Below are positions 18,427 to 27,358 of a stretch of 64,000 nucleotides of DNA, one piece after another. The stretch is from an uncultured Verrucomicrobiota bacterium (GTDB lineage: Bacteria > Verrucomicrobiota > Verrucomicrobiia > Limisphaerales > UBA9464): assembly GCA_903939515.1 (NCBI GenBank), contig CAJAHH010000049.1, forward strand, positions 1 to 64,000. The letters are read 5' to 3'. The translations under genes were made by a program, and so were the position numbers. Numbering within the stretch: position 1 is the stretch's first letter; the number at the start of each line of letters is the position of its first letter. The notes under the pieces are model-generated. The model worked only from the letters and a program-made list of their open reading frames with translations, had not been told where the DNA came from and made no database searches.

Positions 18427-21258
18427 ATGACTTTGAAAATGCCGAAATCCAGCGTCGTCGCAGTCGCTGTTGCGACTCTGTTCTCAACCTCCCTGACGGG
18501 ACAGTCCTTGTTCAAAGACTCGTTCGAGTCGAACACTTCGGCCGACTATGATGTGAGGGTAGGTTATTATGCTGGCACCTCGACCAACGACTACACTCTG
18601 GATTGGTCGTACGACTACAGCGCTCTCACGTTCAACCGTTTTGCATTCCAGACGGCGACGCCCGAAAATTTGCCGGTTCCGCCCGCGCCCAATTCTGCTG
18701 TGGGTGGGTCGAAGGGACTTAAAATCACCGTCAACAAGAACGACGACGAGCCGGGTCGCTTTGCCCTGAGTCTTTATCCGAAGACCACGAATTTTTCCGG
18801 GGACTATGTTCTCAAGTTCGACGCCTTCTTGAATCATGCAGCCTTTGCAGACAGCGGAGTCGGAACTTCTGAGTTCCTCACGTTTGGTCTGAACCACTCG
18901 GGAGATTTAGTGAACTGGGGCGTGCTGTCGGGTGCAGAGCAGCGAGAGGATTTCGCGGCCGAGGCCGTGGGCGGGAGTGGCAGTGATGGCCTCTGGTTTG
19001 GGGTTGTCGGAGACGATGGCGCAGCGCGGGGTCTTCAAAGCTGGGAAGGACAAGCCGGACAAGCCAGTCGTTACCTCGACGGCGAGGCTGCGGGTGTTCC
19101 CGACCGCGACGGCAACGGCAATCCGGACGACGATGGCAGCGAGCCTTACCTGCGAACCCAATTTCCGTCACCGCGGTTCGAGGCCCCAGGTGTCCTGGGT
19201 AAGCGGTGGGTCCAGGTCGAAGTGAGTCAGGTGGGTGATGTGATTACCTGGAAGATCGATGGGCGGATCATCAGCCGTCGCACTAACACGAGTCCCTGGA
19301 AATCCGGGCGAGTGATGGTGGGCTACATGGATCCCTTTGCAGGCGTGGCCGAGGTGAAGGGGGAAAGTTGGCTGCTCATCGACAATCTTCGCGTTGAAAC
19401 GGTGCGGACCGTGGTGGTTAACACGGCCGACAACGCATCAGCGGCCGGTGATGGAAAGACCTCCCTGGCGGAGGCGCTCAAAGACGTTCGCTCCAATGAC
19501 CGCATTACCTTCAATATCCCTGGTGCTGGGCCGCATTATCTGGTCACACCGACCGCGGGCTATTCGATGGTTCAGGCCGATAATGTTTTGATCGACGGTT
19601 TTAGTCAGCCCGGAGCTATCGCCAACACCAATGTCCTTCAGGGTTCCGACACCGCCCAATTGCGGATTGTTCTCGATTCACGGGCTGGGGGTCGCTTTGC
19701 ACTGACCGACTACGGAGACCATGGGTTCGGGGATAGCGAGAGCGCGATCTTGCCGATTCTTAATTCTCGCAACTTCACCCTGCGTGGTGTGGCCGTGCTC
19801 AGTGCGACCGGCGGAGACTCCGCGGCCGATCCCTTTATCTATGGCGTGGCGTTGGTCGGTGCTTCGACCGAAGCCCGCATCCAGGGTTGCTGGTTCGGTG
19901 TCGATCCGGCGAAGCCGACGGCATCGGGAGTTCGCGGTGGTCGTGCTGCGGTGGCCTCCTTCAAGTGGGACAACAATATCACCTCAGAGGGATTGGTGGT
20001 CGGCACCGATTCGGACGGTTTTGGGGACGTGGCAGAACACAACCTAATCACCGGCCAATTGTTGGCCATTCATCTGGAGACCCCCAACACCCGGATTTCA
20101 GGCAATCGCTTCAACTACCTCCCCGATGGGTCGGTCTTCGATTATTCGCAAGTGGCGGGCTATCTCGGGGATTTCACCGACATGGAAGCCATTGAGAATG
20201 GGCGAGGCCATTACATGCTCATAGGTACGGATGGCGACGGCATCAACGACGCCAATGAGCGTAATTATTTTGGTCCCCTCAACTACGAGGTAGTGGTGGA
20301 GTTTTGGCGCACGGCGACCGGCGTGGTCCTAGCCGGAAATTCTTTTGGATACGGACCGTCGGGTTCGGTGCTCTTCAAAAACCCGACCCCGATGAGCCTC
20401 ACCACGGTTCGAAGCTATTCGACCCTCCGGGTGGGTTCCGACTTCAGCGGGCCGGCCGAATCCGACGCATTGGAAGCCAACAAGTTGTCCGGGATGGGAG
20501 CCCCCCTCATTCGTTTTCACGGCAGCAACGGGTCAGCGGATCAGCCGGCGCGGGTTGTTTTTCGCGGCAACGTTTTATCGAGCAATGTCGGCAGTGCTCC
20601 GTGGGATGCCGCGAGCGGCCTGGCGGCCGACAAATTCTATGGATTGGCTCTGGCAGAACCCACTGGTGAAATCCGGCCGGTGATTCAGACGAATTCGACC
20701 ACCTCTAAGCTTTCGGTTCGGGTGCCAGCGCGCAACCCAAGCTACGCGATGGGAGGCATTCAGGTGGATGTGGCTTTGGCGGATCCGATCGGCTTGGCTG
20801 CGACTTCAGAGGCCTACCCCAACGGTTCGGTCCAAAGTCTGAAACACTTGAAGCAAGTGACCTTGGACGCCTCGATGGATGGGGGATTGGTGGACATTGA
20901 TCTGAGCGAATTGGCCTTGAGTGCCGCTGATTTGAAACGAGTCACCGTCTCGGCCAGTTACGTTTTGGATGCGGTTGCTGCATCCGATACAACGATCGCC
21001 GTTCCGGTTTCTGCGGTGACGTCGCCGTTCTCGGCCACCTTGGGAGGCTTCGAAGTGCCGACGACGCCCATCCGAGTGGCGGTGACCCTCACGGGCAACA
21101 CCCTCGGACTCTCCTGGTCCGGAGGCCTCCCTCCTTACAGTGTTCAGGTCCGGAGCGCCTTGGATGCCCCATGGAAGAATTTGCTCACGACCAATGACTT
21201 AAAGACCACGGTGCCGGTCACCAACAGTGCGACCTTCTTCCGTATTAGCGGAAACTGA
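18427..21258 (+). CDS. Large secreted parallel beta-helix protein
   Basis: A 943-residue exported protein. After an N-terminal signal (VVAVAVATLFSTSLTGQ), residues 20-300 form a beta-sandwich/LamG-like part (KDSFESNTSADYDV, GDVITWKIDGRIISRR). Residues about 320-620 have a CSLREA-like opening (VVNTADNASAAGDGKTSLAEAL) followed by right-handed beta-helix repeats with NFTLRGVAVL, RIQGCWFGVDP and TRISGNRFNYLPDG. The remainder is Ig-like, ending TFFRISGN without a canonical sorting signal. It is likely a secreted or surface polysaccharide-active or adhesive protein; no catalytic site is recognised. Divergent from the porin gene. Confidence 0.7.
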   Translation: MTLKMPKSSVVAVAVATLFSTSLTGQSLFKDSFESNTSADYDVRVGYYAGTSTNDYTLDWSYDYSALTFNRFAFQTATPENLPVPPAPNSAVGGSKGLKITVNKNDDEPGRFALSLYPKTTNFSGDYVLKFDAFLNHAAFADSGVGTSEFLTFGLNHSGDLVNWGVLSGAEQREDFAAEAVGGSGSDGLWFGVVGDDGAARGLQSWEGQAGQASRYLDGEAAGVPDRDGNGNPDDDGSEPYLRTQFPSPRFEAPGVLGKRWVQVEVSQVGDVITWKIDGRIISRRTNTSPWKSGRVMVGYMDPFAGVAEVKGESWLLIDNLRVETVRTVVVNTADNASAAGDGKTSLAEALKDVRSNDRITFNIPGAGPHYLVTPTAGYSMVQADNVLIDGFSQPGAIANTNVLQGSDTAQLRIVLDSRAGGRFALTDYGDHGFGDSESAILPILNSRNFTLRGVAVLSATGGDSAADPFIYGVALVGASTEARIQGCWFGVDPAKPTASGVRGGRAAVASFKWDNNITSEGLVVGTDSDGFGDVAEHNLITGQLLAIHLETPNTRISGNRFNYLPDGSVFDYSQVAGYLGDFTDMEAIENGRGHYMLIGTDGDGINDANERNYFGPLNYEVVVEFWRTATGVVLAGNSFGYGPSGSVLFKNPTPMSLTTVRSYSTLRVGSDFSGPAESDALEANKLSGMGAPLIRFHGSNGSADQPARVVFRGNVLSSNVGSAPWDAASGLAADKFYGLALAEPTGEIRPVIQTNSTTSKLSVRVPARNPSYAMGGIQVDVALADPIGLAATSEAYPNGSVQSLKHLKQVTLDASMDGGLVDIDLSELALSAADLKRVTVSASYVLDAVAASDTTIAVPVSAVTSPFSATLGGFEVPTTPIRVAVTLTGNTLGLSWSGGLPPYSVQVRSALDAPWKNLLTTNDLKTTVPVTNSATFFRISGN

Positions 21259-21346
21259 AGCATGGCCGGTTGGCCGAGCCACATCCCTCCCGCTGAGGCG
21301 AAGGGGTTTCGGCTCGTAGGCCGGCGCTAGGCTCCTCGCATTCCTA

Positions 21347-22150
21347 ATGAAGCTGGTATTCTCTGAGGCGGTCGCAGATCCCAGCCGCTACGTCTATCCG
21401 TATGCGGTCTGGGCATTTCCGGAACCTACAGAAAGCCCCGCTGATTTATTTGCAGCCGGATTTTTACCATCCGCTCCAGATCTCTCCCGCTTCTACATGG
21501 GGCGCCAATTGCGGGTGCCGCTGGGAGAATGGCGAACCTCTTCCGAAAACCGCCGTGTGCTGCGTAAGGCTGGAAATTTGCAGTGTGAGTTGGTGCCTCG
21601 GGATCGCTTTGACCTAACGCCGGAGCGCCGAGTGGCCTGGTTGGCCTTTGCCGAGGCGCGCTTCGGTTCCGGTGTCATGCCCGCGGCCCGGTTGGATCGA
21701 TTGCTGGCGGGTCGGGTGATTTCCCACTTGCTGGTGTTCCGGGACGGCGGTGGTGATGGACCCGAACGGGGAGTGGCTCTGCTCTACCTCGAGCCGCCGC
21801 GGATGGCCTATTACTACTATGCGTTCTATGACTTGTCCGATTCGGGCAGCCATCTCGGGATGGCTATGATGACGAGGGCCGTGGCTTGGGCTCAGGAAAG
21901 TGGTTTGGGTCACCTGCACTTGGGCACCTGCTATGCCGAGAGGGCTCTCTATAAGACTCAGTTCGAGCCGATAGAATTTTTCAATGGGCACCGATGGTCG
22001 CGCAACCGGGATGAATTGCGGCACTTGCTCCGCACCCAGCCCGAAACCCATCGGTTGGAGTCGCCGGACTATCAGTCATTTCTCGACGGTGGTTTGTCGG
22101 CCGCAGCGGCCGTTTCGCCCTTCCGGGTCTCGCTCAGCGCTTCAAGCTGA
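21347..22150 (+). CDS. Ate/Bpt-like GNAT protein (arginyl/leucyl-tRNA-protein transferase relative)
   Basis: A 267-residue protein whose C-terminal half matches the GNAT core of aminoacyl-tRNA-protein transferases: GVALLYLEPPRMAYYYYAFYDLSDSGSHLGMAMM (shown as short blocks YYYYAFYD and GSHLGMAMM), LGHLHLGTCY and FNGHRWSRNRDELR. The N-terminal part retains the FYMGRQLRVPLGEWRTSSENRRVLRK step but lacks the Cys cluster found in Ate and Bpt. Such enzymes add an amino acid to protein N-termini for degradation. The lost Cys motif makes the substrate uncertain. It converges with the SGNH hydrolase gene and their ends overlap. Confidence 0.6.
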   Translation: MKLVFSEAVADPSRYVYPYAVWAFPEPTESPADLFAAGFLPSAPDLSRFYMGRQLRVPLGEWRTSSENRRVLRKAGNLQCELVPRDRFDLTPERRVAWLAFAEARFGSGVMPAARLDRLLAGRVISHLLVFRDGGGDGPERGVALLYLEPPRMAYYYYAFYDLSDSGSHLGMAMMTRAVAWAQESGLGHLHLGTCYAERALYKTQFEPIEFFNGHRWSRNRDELRHLLRTQPETHRLESPDYQSFLDGGLSAAAAVSPFRVSLSASS

Positions 22151-22811
22151 GTTCGATGGCATCAAAAACCGGTTTTCGCCACGCCTCGTAACCCTCGGCG
22201 TTAAGATGGAGCCGGTCAGCGGCAAAAAATCGGGGATCGGGTTTGCCTTGGGAGTCGAGCAATGGCGAGGCCACGTCGATGACGCGCACATGCTGACGAG
22301 ACTGAGCTAGGATCTTGAGCCGTCGGTTGAACTCCGATTGAGCTTCGAGGAGATGCACACGAGAGGGGCTCGGCTTCACGGTGAGCAAGAGGATCGAGGT
22401 CCCCCGGAGTTCGGTTTCGGCTCGCTCCAAGAACACGGCCAGATCTTGAGCGATTTCCGCGGGGGTTTGGCCATCGGCCAAATCATTATCGCCTTCGTAG
22501 ACCACGACCACCGAGGGGCCATAGGGCAGCACCACTCGGTTAAAGAACCGCAGGAGATCCTTGAAACGGGAACCACCGAAACCGCGGTTGAGCACCGGCC
22601 GATTTTGAATTGAGGCGGGCAAATTGGTCCACAATCGGATGCTAGAACTCCCCACGAACAAGATCGGCCGAGGCGGTGGTGGGACTCTGCGGTCTAGGGC
22701 TTCAAATTTTAGAACCTCCGGCTCAAAGCGATTGGTGGAGGCCAATTCAGCGGCGTTCAAAGGAAGCAGAAGGATCAGTCGGGAGATCCAGGCCAATAGC
22801 CAGAATCTCAT
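22134..22811 (-). CDS. SGNH/GDSL-type hydrolase, probably exported
   Basis: A 225-residue serine esterase/lipase of the SGNH superfamily. N-terminal signal-like segment (FWLLAWISRLILLLPLNAAE). Block I is FVGSSSIRLW with the nucleophile Ser; block II Gly and block III Asn are in NRGFGGSRF and YEGDNDLADG; the final Asp/His pair is DRLHLNAEGYEAW. Acts on an ester in lipid or carbohydrate; the substrate is not deducible. It starts four bases inside the end of lipA (ATGA overlap), so the two are co-translated. Confidence 0.85.
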   Translation of the reverse strand: MRFWLLAWISRLILLLPLNAAELASTNRFEPEVLKFEALDRRVPPPPRPILFVGSSSIRLWTNLPASIQNRPVLNRGFGGSRFKDLLRFFNRVVLPYGPSVVVVYEGDNDLADGQTPAEIAQDLAVFLERAETELRGTSILLLTVKPSPSRVHLLEAQSEFNRRLKILAQSRQHVRVIDVASPLLDSQGKPDPRFFAADRLHLNAEGYEAWRKPVFDAIELSLKR

Positions 22812-23725
22812 GCCGGTGGGATCGGAGAGAATTCGTCGGCATGATACGAACTGCGAACTAAGGGACCCGAGGCCACATGGGTGAATCCCATGGCATCACC
22901 CTCACGCCGGAGTGAGTCGAAAACGGCCGGAGGGATGAAGTCCACCACCGGTAGGTGCTTGAGGGTCGGTTGCAAGTATTGCCCCAGAGTAAGGATATCA
23001 CAGTGGGCCTGGCGGAGGTCTCGCATGGCTTCGAGCACTTCTTCCTGAGTTTCACCCAGCCCGAGCATCATACCCGATTTAGTGTGAACTTTGTCGCCGA
23101 GGCGGTCTTTGACCTTGGTCAGCACGCGGAGGGACCGCTCATAGGTGGCGCGATGGCGCACCGAAGGAGTCAGACGGCGAATGGTCTCGAGGTTGTGGTT
23201 GAAGATGTCTGGCCGAGCCGCGAGGACCGAATCGATCGCGTCGTCACGATCGAGGAAATCGGGAGTCAACACCTCGACAACGATTCCAGGATTAAGATCT
23301 CGGACCGCTTCGATGGTGCGGCGGAAATGTTCGGCTCCGCCGTCCTGGAGGTCATCCCGAGCCACGGCGGTGATCACCACATGCTTGAGTCCCATGCGAC
23401 GGGTGGCCTCGGCGACTCGCTGAGGCTCATCCTGTTCCAAGGCCAGTGGTTTGGCTGTCGAGACCGCGCAGAATCCGCAGGCGCGGGTGCAACGATCTCC
23501 CGCGATCATGAAGGTCGCCGTGCCCTTGCTCCAGCACTCCCAATGATTGGGGCACTTGGCACTCTCGCAAACCGTGTGGAGGCCCAAGCCATCGAGCAGC
23601 GTGCGCGTGGCCGTGAAGGCACTGGAGGTGGGTAACTGCACCTTCAGCCATTCGGGCAGACGGCGCCTGGGAAGTAATGGGATCGCGGCCATCGGGGCCG
23701 CCATCGTTGAAGAACACGAACTCAT
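22808..23725 (-). CDS. lipA: Lipoyl synthase
   Basis: Radical-SAM enzyme that inserts two sulfurs into octanoyl groups on E2 and GcvH proteins to make lipoate. Both cluster motifs are visible: CESAKCPNHWEC (auxiliary cluster) and CTRACGFC (radical-SAM cluster), followed by DLNPGIVVEVLTPDF and SGMMLGLGET. The C-terminal conserved part TLGQYLQPT... LPVVDFIPP, VASGPLVRSSYHADEF is typical. The long N-terminal Met at 23725 is used; ATGs at 23704 and 23692 would still give a normal enzyme. Four-base overlap with the downstream SGNH gene; lipB is not in the window. Confidence 0.97.
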   Translation of the reverse strand: MSSCSSTMAAPMAAIPLLPRRRLPEWLKVQLPTSSAFTATRTLLDGLGLHTVCESAKCPNHWECWSKGTATFMIAGDRCTRACGFCAVSTAKPLALEQDEPQRVAEATRRMGLKHVVITAVARDDLQDGGAEHFRRTIEAVRDLNPGIVVEVLTPDFLDRDDAIDSVLAARPDIFNHNLETIRRLTPSVRHRATYERSLRVLTKVKDRLGDKVHTKSGMMLGLGETQEEVLEAMRDLRQAHCDILTLGQYLQPTLKHLPVVDFIPPAVFDSLRREGDAMGFTHVASGPLVRSSYHADEFSPIPPA

Positions 23726-23740
23726 CGACAGCCTTGAAGC

Positions 23741-24997
23741 TCAAACCGGACCGGCCGCTTGGCAACTGCTTTTGGGAAGGCCTGCTTGCTGCTCGATGAA
23801 GTCGGCGGCCTGGGTGGCGATGACATTCCAGTCGAGCCGGGCGGCGACTCGAGCGGCCGCCGAGAGACCGAGGGCCCGGCGTTCGGTGGCTGGAAGGGCG
23901 AGGATTGCCAGAACGTTCTCGGCGAAGGATTGGCCCGTCCAACCGGAGAACCGGATCGCCGGTTCGTCGGCGAAGTAGCGGGAAAGAGTTTCTAGAGGAG
24001 TGCTGACGCAGGGAATCCCGCAGCCCAGGTATTCGACGGCCTTGGCGACAAAGGCGCAGTGAACACCTTGTGATTCCTCATAAGGGACCATACCCACGGA
24101 AGCTCCGCCCAGGGCCTCAGCCATTTTGTGGTACGGAATGAAGCCGGTCATTTCGAGCGGGATCCCGGGAGCGGCCGCCCGAACCGCCTGAGCCAATTGC
24201 AGCAACGCAGGAGTCTCCTTCCCGAGGAATCGGAATCGGAGATCCGGCCGGCGAGCGTGCAGGTGCAACAAAGCGTCTCGGGCGATGGGGCCTAGGTGAT
24301 GCGTGTCGAAGGACCCGTGCATGACCACCACGGGCCTCTGGGAATTCGTCGGATTGGCCGCGGTTTCGGGATGCGGCCGAAACAGGCTGGCATCGTAGCC
24401 ATATTGGATGACTCGGATCCGGTCCGCCGGATAACCGGTGGCTTGGAATCGTTCCGCCAACGGAGCCGACACGGTCATCACGCCCTCGGCATTGAAGCGC
24501 CGCGGCAACGAGCGCTCGTAGCGGTTGAGCCAGGGAACCAAACCCGATCGCGTAAACACCGCGGGCCAGGTCTCCATGAACCCTGTGAGGTAGTCCAGGA
24601 AGTTGAGGACGATGGGGACTTTCCAGCGACCTCTCAGTAGGCCAGCGGCTACGGCAGAAATCGTGTGCTGCGAGAGGAGGACGTCGAAGCGAAATTCCGA
24701 GACGGTCGATTGGCGCAGGGACTTCAGCGTCCGGTCGGCGTGCTGGGCCAGGGCGAGCGGATAAAGCAGGTACTTGAGGTTGCGGTGGGGCGTGTAGCGA
24801 CCCATCGGCCACCGGGTGAAAGGATGGATGTGAATACCTTGGGTCGCCGCAATGGATTCCCAATCGGGGAAGATCGGGCAAAACAAGTGGACTTCATGGC
24901 CTCGGCGCACCAATTCGCGGATCAGATAAATCGCTTCTGCTGAGCCTCCGCCGCTGGGAGGGAAATAGGGTTCATGGGTGAGGAAGGCCAGGCGCAT
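23741..24997 (-). CDS. Glycosyltransferase, GT4-type
   Basis: A 418-residue glycosyltransferase of the GT-B fold. The N-terminal domain has RLAFLTHEPYFPPSGGGSAEAIYLIRELVRRGHEVHLFCP (short blocks PSGGGSAEA and RRGHEVHLFCP). The C-terminal domain has RIRVIQYGYDASLFRPHP, then HLGPIARDALL, RFLGKETPAL, GFIPYHKMAEALGGASVGMVPYEES and the acceptor-domain signature AVEYLGCGIPCVSTPLE. The ATG at 24997 begins the Rossmann strand; upstream sequence in the frame is low-quality coding. Sugar donor and acceptor unknown; cell-surface glycan is likely. 15 bases from lipA and 29 from the peptidase gene, so an operon is likely. Confidence 0.88.
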   Translation of the reverse strand: MRLAFLTHEPYFPPSGGGSAEAIYLIRELVRRGHEVHLFCPIFPDWESIAATQGIHIHPFTRWPMGRYTPHRNLKYLLYPLALAQHADRTLKSLRQSTVSEFRFDVLLSQHTISAVAAGLLRGRWKVPIVLNFLDYLTGFMETWPAVFTRSGLVPWLNRYERSLPRRFNAEGVMTVSAPLAERFQATGYPADRIRVIQYGYDASLFRPHPETAANPTNSQRPVVVMHGSFDTHHLGPIARDALLHLHARRPDLRFRFLGKETPALLQLAQAVRAAAPGIPLEMTGFIPYHKMAEALGGASVGMVPYEESQGVHCAFVAKAVEYLGCGIPCVSTPLETLSRYFADEPAIRFSGWTGQSFAENVLAILALPATERRALGLSAAARVAARLDWNVIATQAADFIEQQAGLPKSSCQAAGPV

Positions 24998-25026
24998 CGC
25001 AAGGGGAGATGTGGAGTCGAGGGCGG

Positions 25027-26169
25027 TTAGTCTAGGCCGCGAAGGAACCGCTCGAGGATAAGGATCGATTTTTCCAACTGGGAGATGGCCAGCCATTCCC
25101 GCTCGGTGTGAGCCTGGGCGATGTCTCCCGGACCGAACACCACCGAAGGGATCCCTCCCGCGGCCAAGGGCGCCGCATCGGTAAAGTAATGAACGCCTCG
25201 GGTAGTCCGACGTCCGGCGGCGCGGGTCAAAGCCTGAACCAGCGGAAGGTCGGGATTCGTTTCGAGCGGCTCGCAGGGACTGGTCCGGAGGGTGTCGAAG
25301 GAGGCTTTGAGTCCCTGCCGCTGCAACAAGGCACGAATTTCGCGCCGAACCCCGGCTTCTGTCTCGCCGGGAAGAGTGCGTCGATCGATGTCGATGATGC
25401 ATTCGGCGGGCACGATGTTGGGTTGGCGTCCCCCGTCGATCCGGCCGACGTTGATCGTGGGCCGACCAAGGCGAGGATGAGCGGGACGAGCGGCCAGTTC
25501 GGAGGCATACTCTGTCTCGAGAGCTAGAACGATTCGAGACATGGCGGTCACGGCGTTGCGGCCGCGATGCGGTGTGGCCCCATGGGCTGGACGCCCGATG
25601 GTTCGCAGGCGCAGCCAGACATCGCCTTTGTGCGCCGTCACAATTTCCAAGCCGGTCGGCTCACCGACAATTGCCAAATCGCTCTTAGGCCCGTGGCTGG
25701 CAAAGTGTCGGGAACCCAATTGCATGTTCTCTTCGTCGATGAGGCCGACAAAGAGGATCTCAGTATGCGCCGGCCGTGGGCCCGCGGCGGTCACGTTGAG
25801 CAGGGATTGAAAGTAAGCGCTGACAGACCCTTTGGTGTCGCACGCGCCGCGCCCATAAACGCGCCCGTCGCGGACAACGGGCTTGAGCTGCAGCGCGTAG
25901 GCCGGTTCACCGACTGTGTCGAGGTGCGGAGCCAACAGGACTCTATGGCGGACTGGGCCCCGCGGGGTTAATCGGACGAGGAGGTTGGAGCGTCCCGGGA
26001 CCACGGGTTGTGATTCCACCTCAAGGCCGTGTCGACGGGCCGCCGATGCCAGGAATTCCGCCACCCGATGTTCGCCATGAAAATTGGGATCGCTGAAAAA
26101 GGCAGGGTTCACGCTGGGCAGCGCGATGAGATCCTGAAGCAATCGGACGCTGGTGGGTTGGGAGGCCAC
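25027..26169 (-). CDS. M20-family metallopeptidase (ArgE/DapE/acetylornithine deacetylase-like)
   Basis: A 380-residue zinc amidohydrolase of peptidase family M20. The first metal ligand motif is LLAPHLDTVG, the bridging Asp is in GRGACDTKGSVSAYF, and the general base Glu and a ligand sit in LIDEENMQLGS and AIVGEPTGLEIVTAHKGDVW. The lid-domain His is in GRPAHGATPHRGRNAV. The C-terminal ligand region is TDAAPLAAGGIPSVVFGPGDIAQAHTEREW. It starts with GTG. Substrate (N-acetylornithine, N-succinyl-diaminopimelate or a peptide) cannot be decided. Next upstream is an AraC regulator. Confidence 0.9.
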   Translation of the reverse strand: MASQPTSVRLLQDLIALPSVNPAFFSDPNFHGEHRVAEFLASAARRHGLEVESQPVVPGRSNLLVRLTPRGPVRHRVLLAPHLDTVGEPAYALQLKPVVRDGRVYGRGACDTKGSVSAYFQSLLNVTAAGPRPAHTEILFVGLIDEENMQLGSRHFASHGPKSDLAIVGEPTGLEIVTAHKGDVWLRLRTIGRPAHGATPHRGRNAVTAMSRIVLALETEYASELAARPAHPRLGRPTINVGRIDGGRQPNIVPAECIIDIDRRTLPGETEAGVRREIRALLQRQGLKASFDTLRTSPCEPLETNPDLPLVQALTRAAGRRTTRGVHYFTDAAPLAAGGIPSVVFGPGDIAQAHTEREWLAISQLEKSILILERFLRGLD

Positions 26170-26211
26170 GGTGATCGAGAGCCTACCGGAGGGTTGGCTC
26201 CCCGGCGATCA

Positions 26212-27183
26212 TCAACTTTTACGGCGAGCGGCCCGTTGGGTCGGAGTGGCCATGGGGTAGAGCCCTGGACAGCAGCCGAAGGTTTGATGGAACGCGGCGC
26301 TGAAATGGCTGAGGCTCGAATACCCAACTTCTAACGCCGCCTCGGTGACGTTAAATGATCCGGATCGCAACAAGGTGGCTGCCTTTTCCATCCGCAGCTG
26401 CCGTAGGTACTGGGGAATGGTTTGTCCCATCTCCTTTGAAAAAGTCCGGCTCAGGTAGAACGGACTGCATGCGGCTTCCCGGGCGATGGTTTCCAGCGAA
26501 GGGGGGAGGGTCAGGTCTTTCTTGAGGGCCTCGACCACGGTTTCCACACGGTCACGGGCAACCCGCTGTTGGCGATGACAGAACAGTTCGGAATCCGAAG
26601 GCGGGGCGAAGAAGAACTCGCTCATCAACTCTCGGACCTTGGCCCCGTACCAAAGCCTTTGAGCTCCGGCCAAGACCGGAGGTTGGCGCAAGGCCATGAC
26701 CAGGTCGCGTTGACGGGTGGTCAGGGGCTCGGGTTCGGAGACGCCCGAAACGGCAGGTAGGGCATCCAGCGACGTCTGGATGAGGGGGTGGAGAAAATCC
26801 CGACTTTCTCCCAGCTCTCGGCGCAAGAAATCGGGGCGAAACTCCACCGTGATGAACTGGTGGGTTTGTCCCGGGGAGCGAACAGCAGAGAGGGGGGACT
26901 GGCCTTGGCGATAGAAACCGGCGGACTGGTTGCGGAAACGGGCCGTCTTGCTGCCACAGCTGACCGAACCTTGGCCCGAGAGATTCAGGCAGAGCTCGAC
27001 GCTCTCAGGATGGAAGCTGCGGGCCCAGTCAATCGGATCGGATGCATTGAAATCGTGCCATTCCAAGCTGAAGCCCAGGCTTCCGAAACTGCCGAAGAGT
27101 TGTCGCCAACCGGCCCCGATGGCAGCCCAAGCAGCGACCTCGCCTTCAAAGCGGGGCGGGTTTGTCTTGGGAGTCCGAGGCAT
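26212..27183 (-). CDS. AraC-family transcriptional regulator
   Basis: A 323-residue DNA-binding protein. The C-terminal 100 residues hold two helix-turn-helix motifs of AraC type: LETIAREAACSPFYLSRTFSKEMGQTIPQYLRQLRM and AALEVGYSSLSHFSAAFHQTFGCCPGLY, given as the recognisable landmarks FYLSRTFSKEMG and GYSSLSHFSAAFHQ. The N-terminal sensor domain (about residues 10-200) has no clear ligand motif. The ATG at 27183 is chosen over longer frames. It is 42 bases upstream of the peptidase gene and divergent from cysS, so either could be its target; that is a guess. Confidence 0.85.
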   Translation of the reverse strand: MPRTPKTNPPRFEGEVAAWAAIGAGWRQLFGSFGSLGFSLEWHDFNASDPIDWARSFHPESVELCLNLSGQGSVSCGSKTARFRNQSAGFYRQGQSPLSAVRSPGQTHQFITVEFRPDFLRRELGESRDFLHPLIQTSLDALPAVSGVSEPEPLTTRQRDLVMALRQPPVLAGAQRLWYGAKVRELMSEFFFAPPSDSELFCHRQQRVARDRVETVVEALKKDLTLPPSLETIAREAACSPFYLSRTFSKEMGQTIPQYLRQLRMEKAATLLRSGSFNVTEAALEVGYSSLSHFSAAFHQTFGCCPGLYPMATPTQRAARRKS

Positions 27184-27358
27184 GGCAGCAAATTTGTTAA
27201 GCTTCAGGGTAGGGCGCGAGCGGCGCACCGACAAGATTCCCTGCCAAAGGGGTGTTGGACGGCCTGCGCCGAAATTCTCGAACCACTTCGGGTTCGAATC
27301 CCCAGCCGCACGATGCCTTTCTATTTTGCGCCAGAACGGTAGGTTCTGCATCCATCGC

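Noticed and set aside
27270-27315. GGTTCGAATCC, the T-loop motif of tRNA genes
   Set aside because: No matching acceptor, D or anticodon stems were found around it, and one T-stem pair mismatches. It is part of a short hairpin before cysS.
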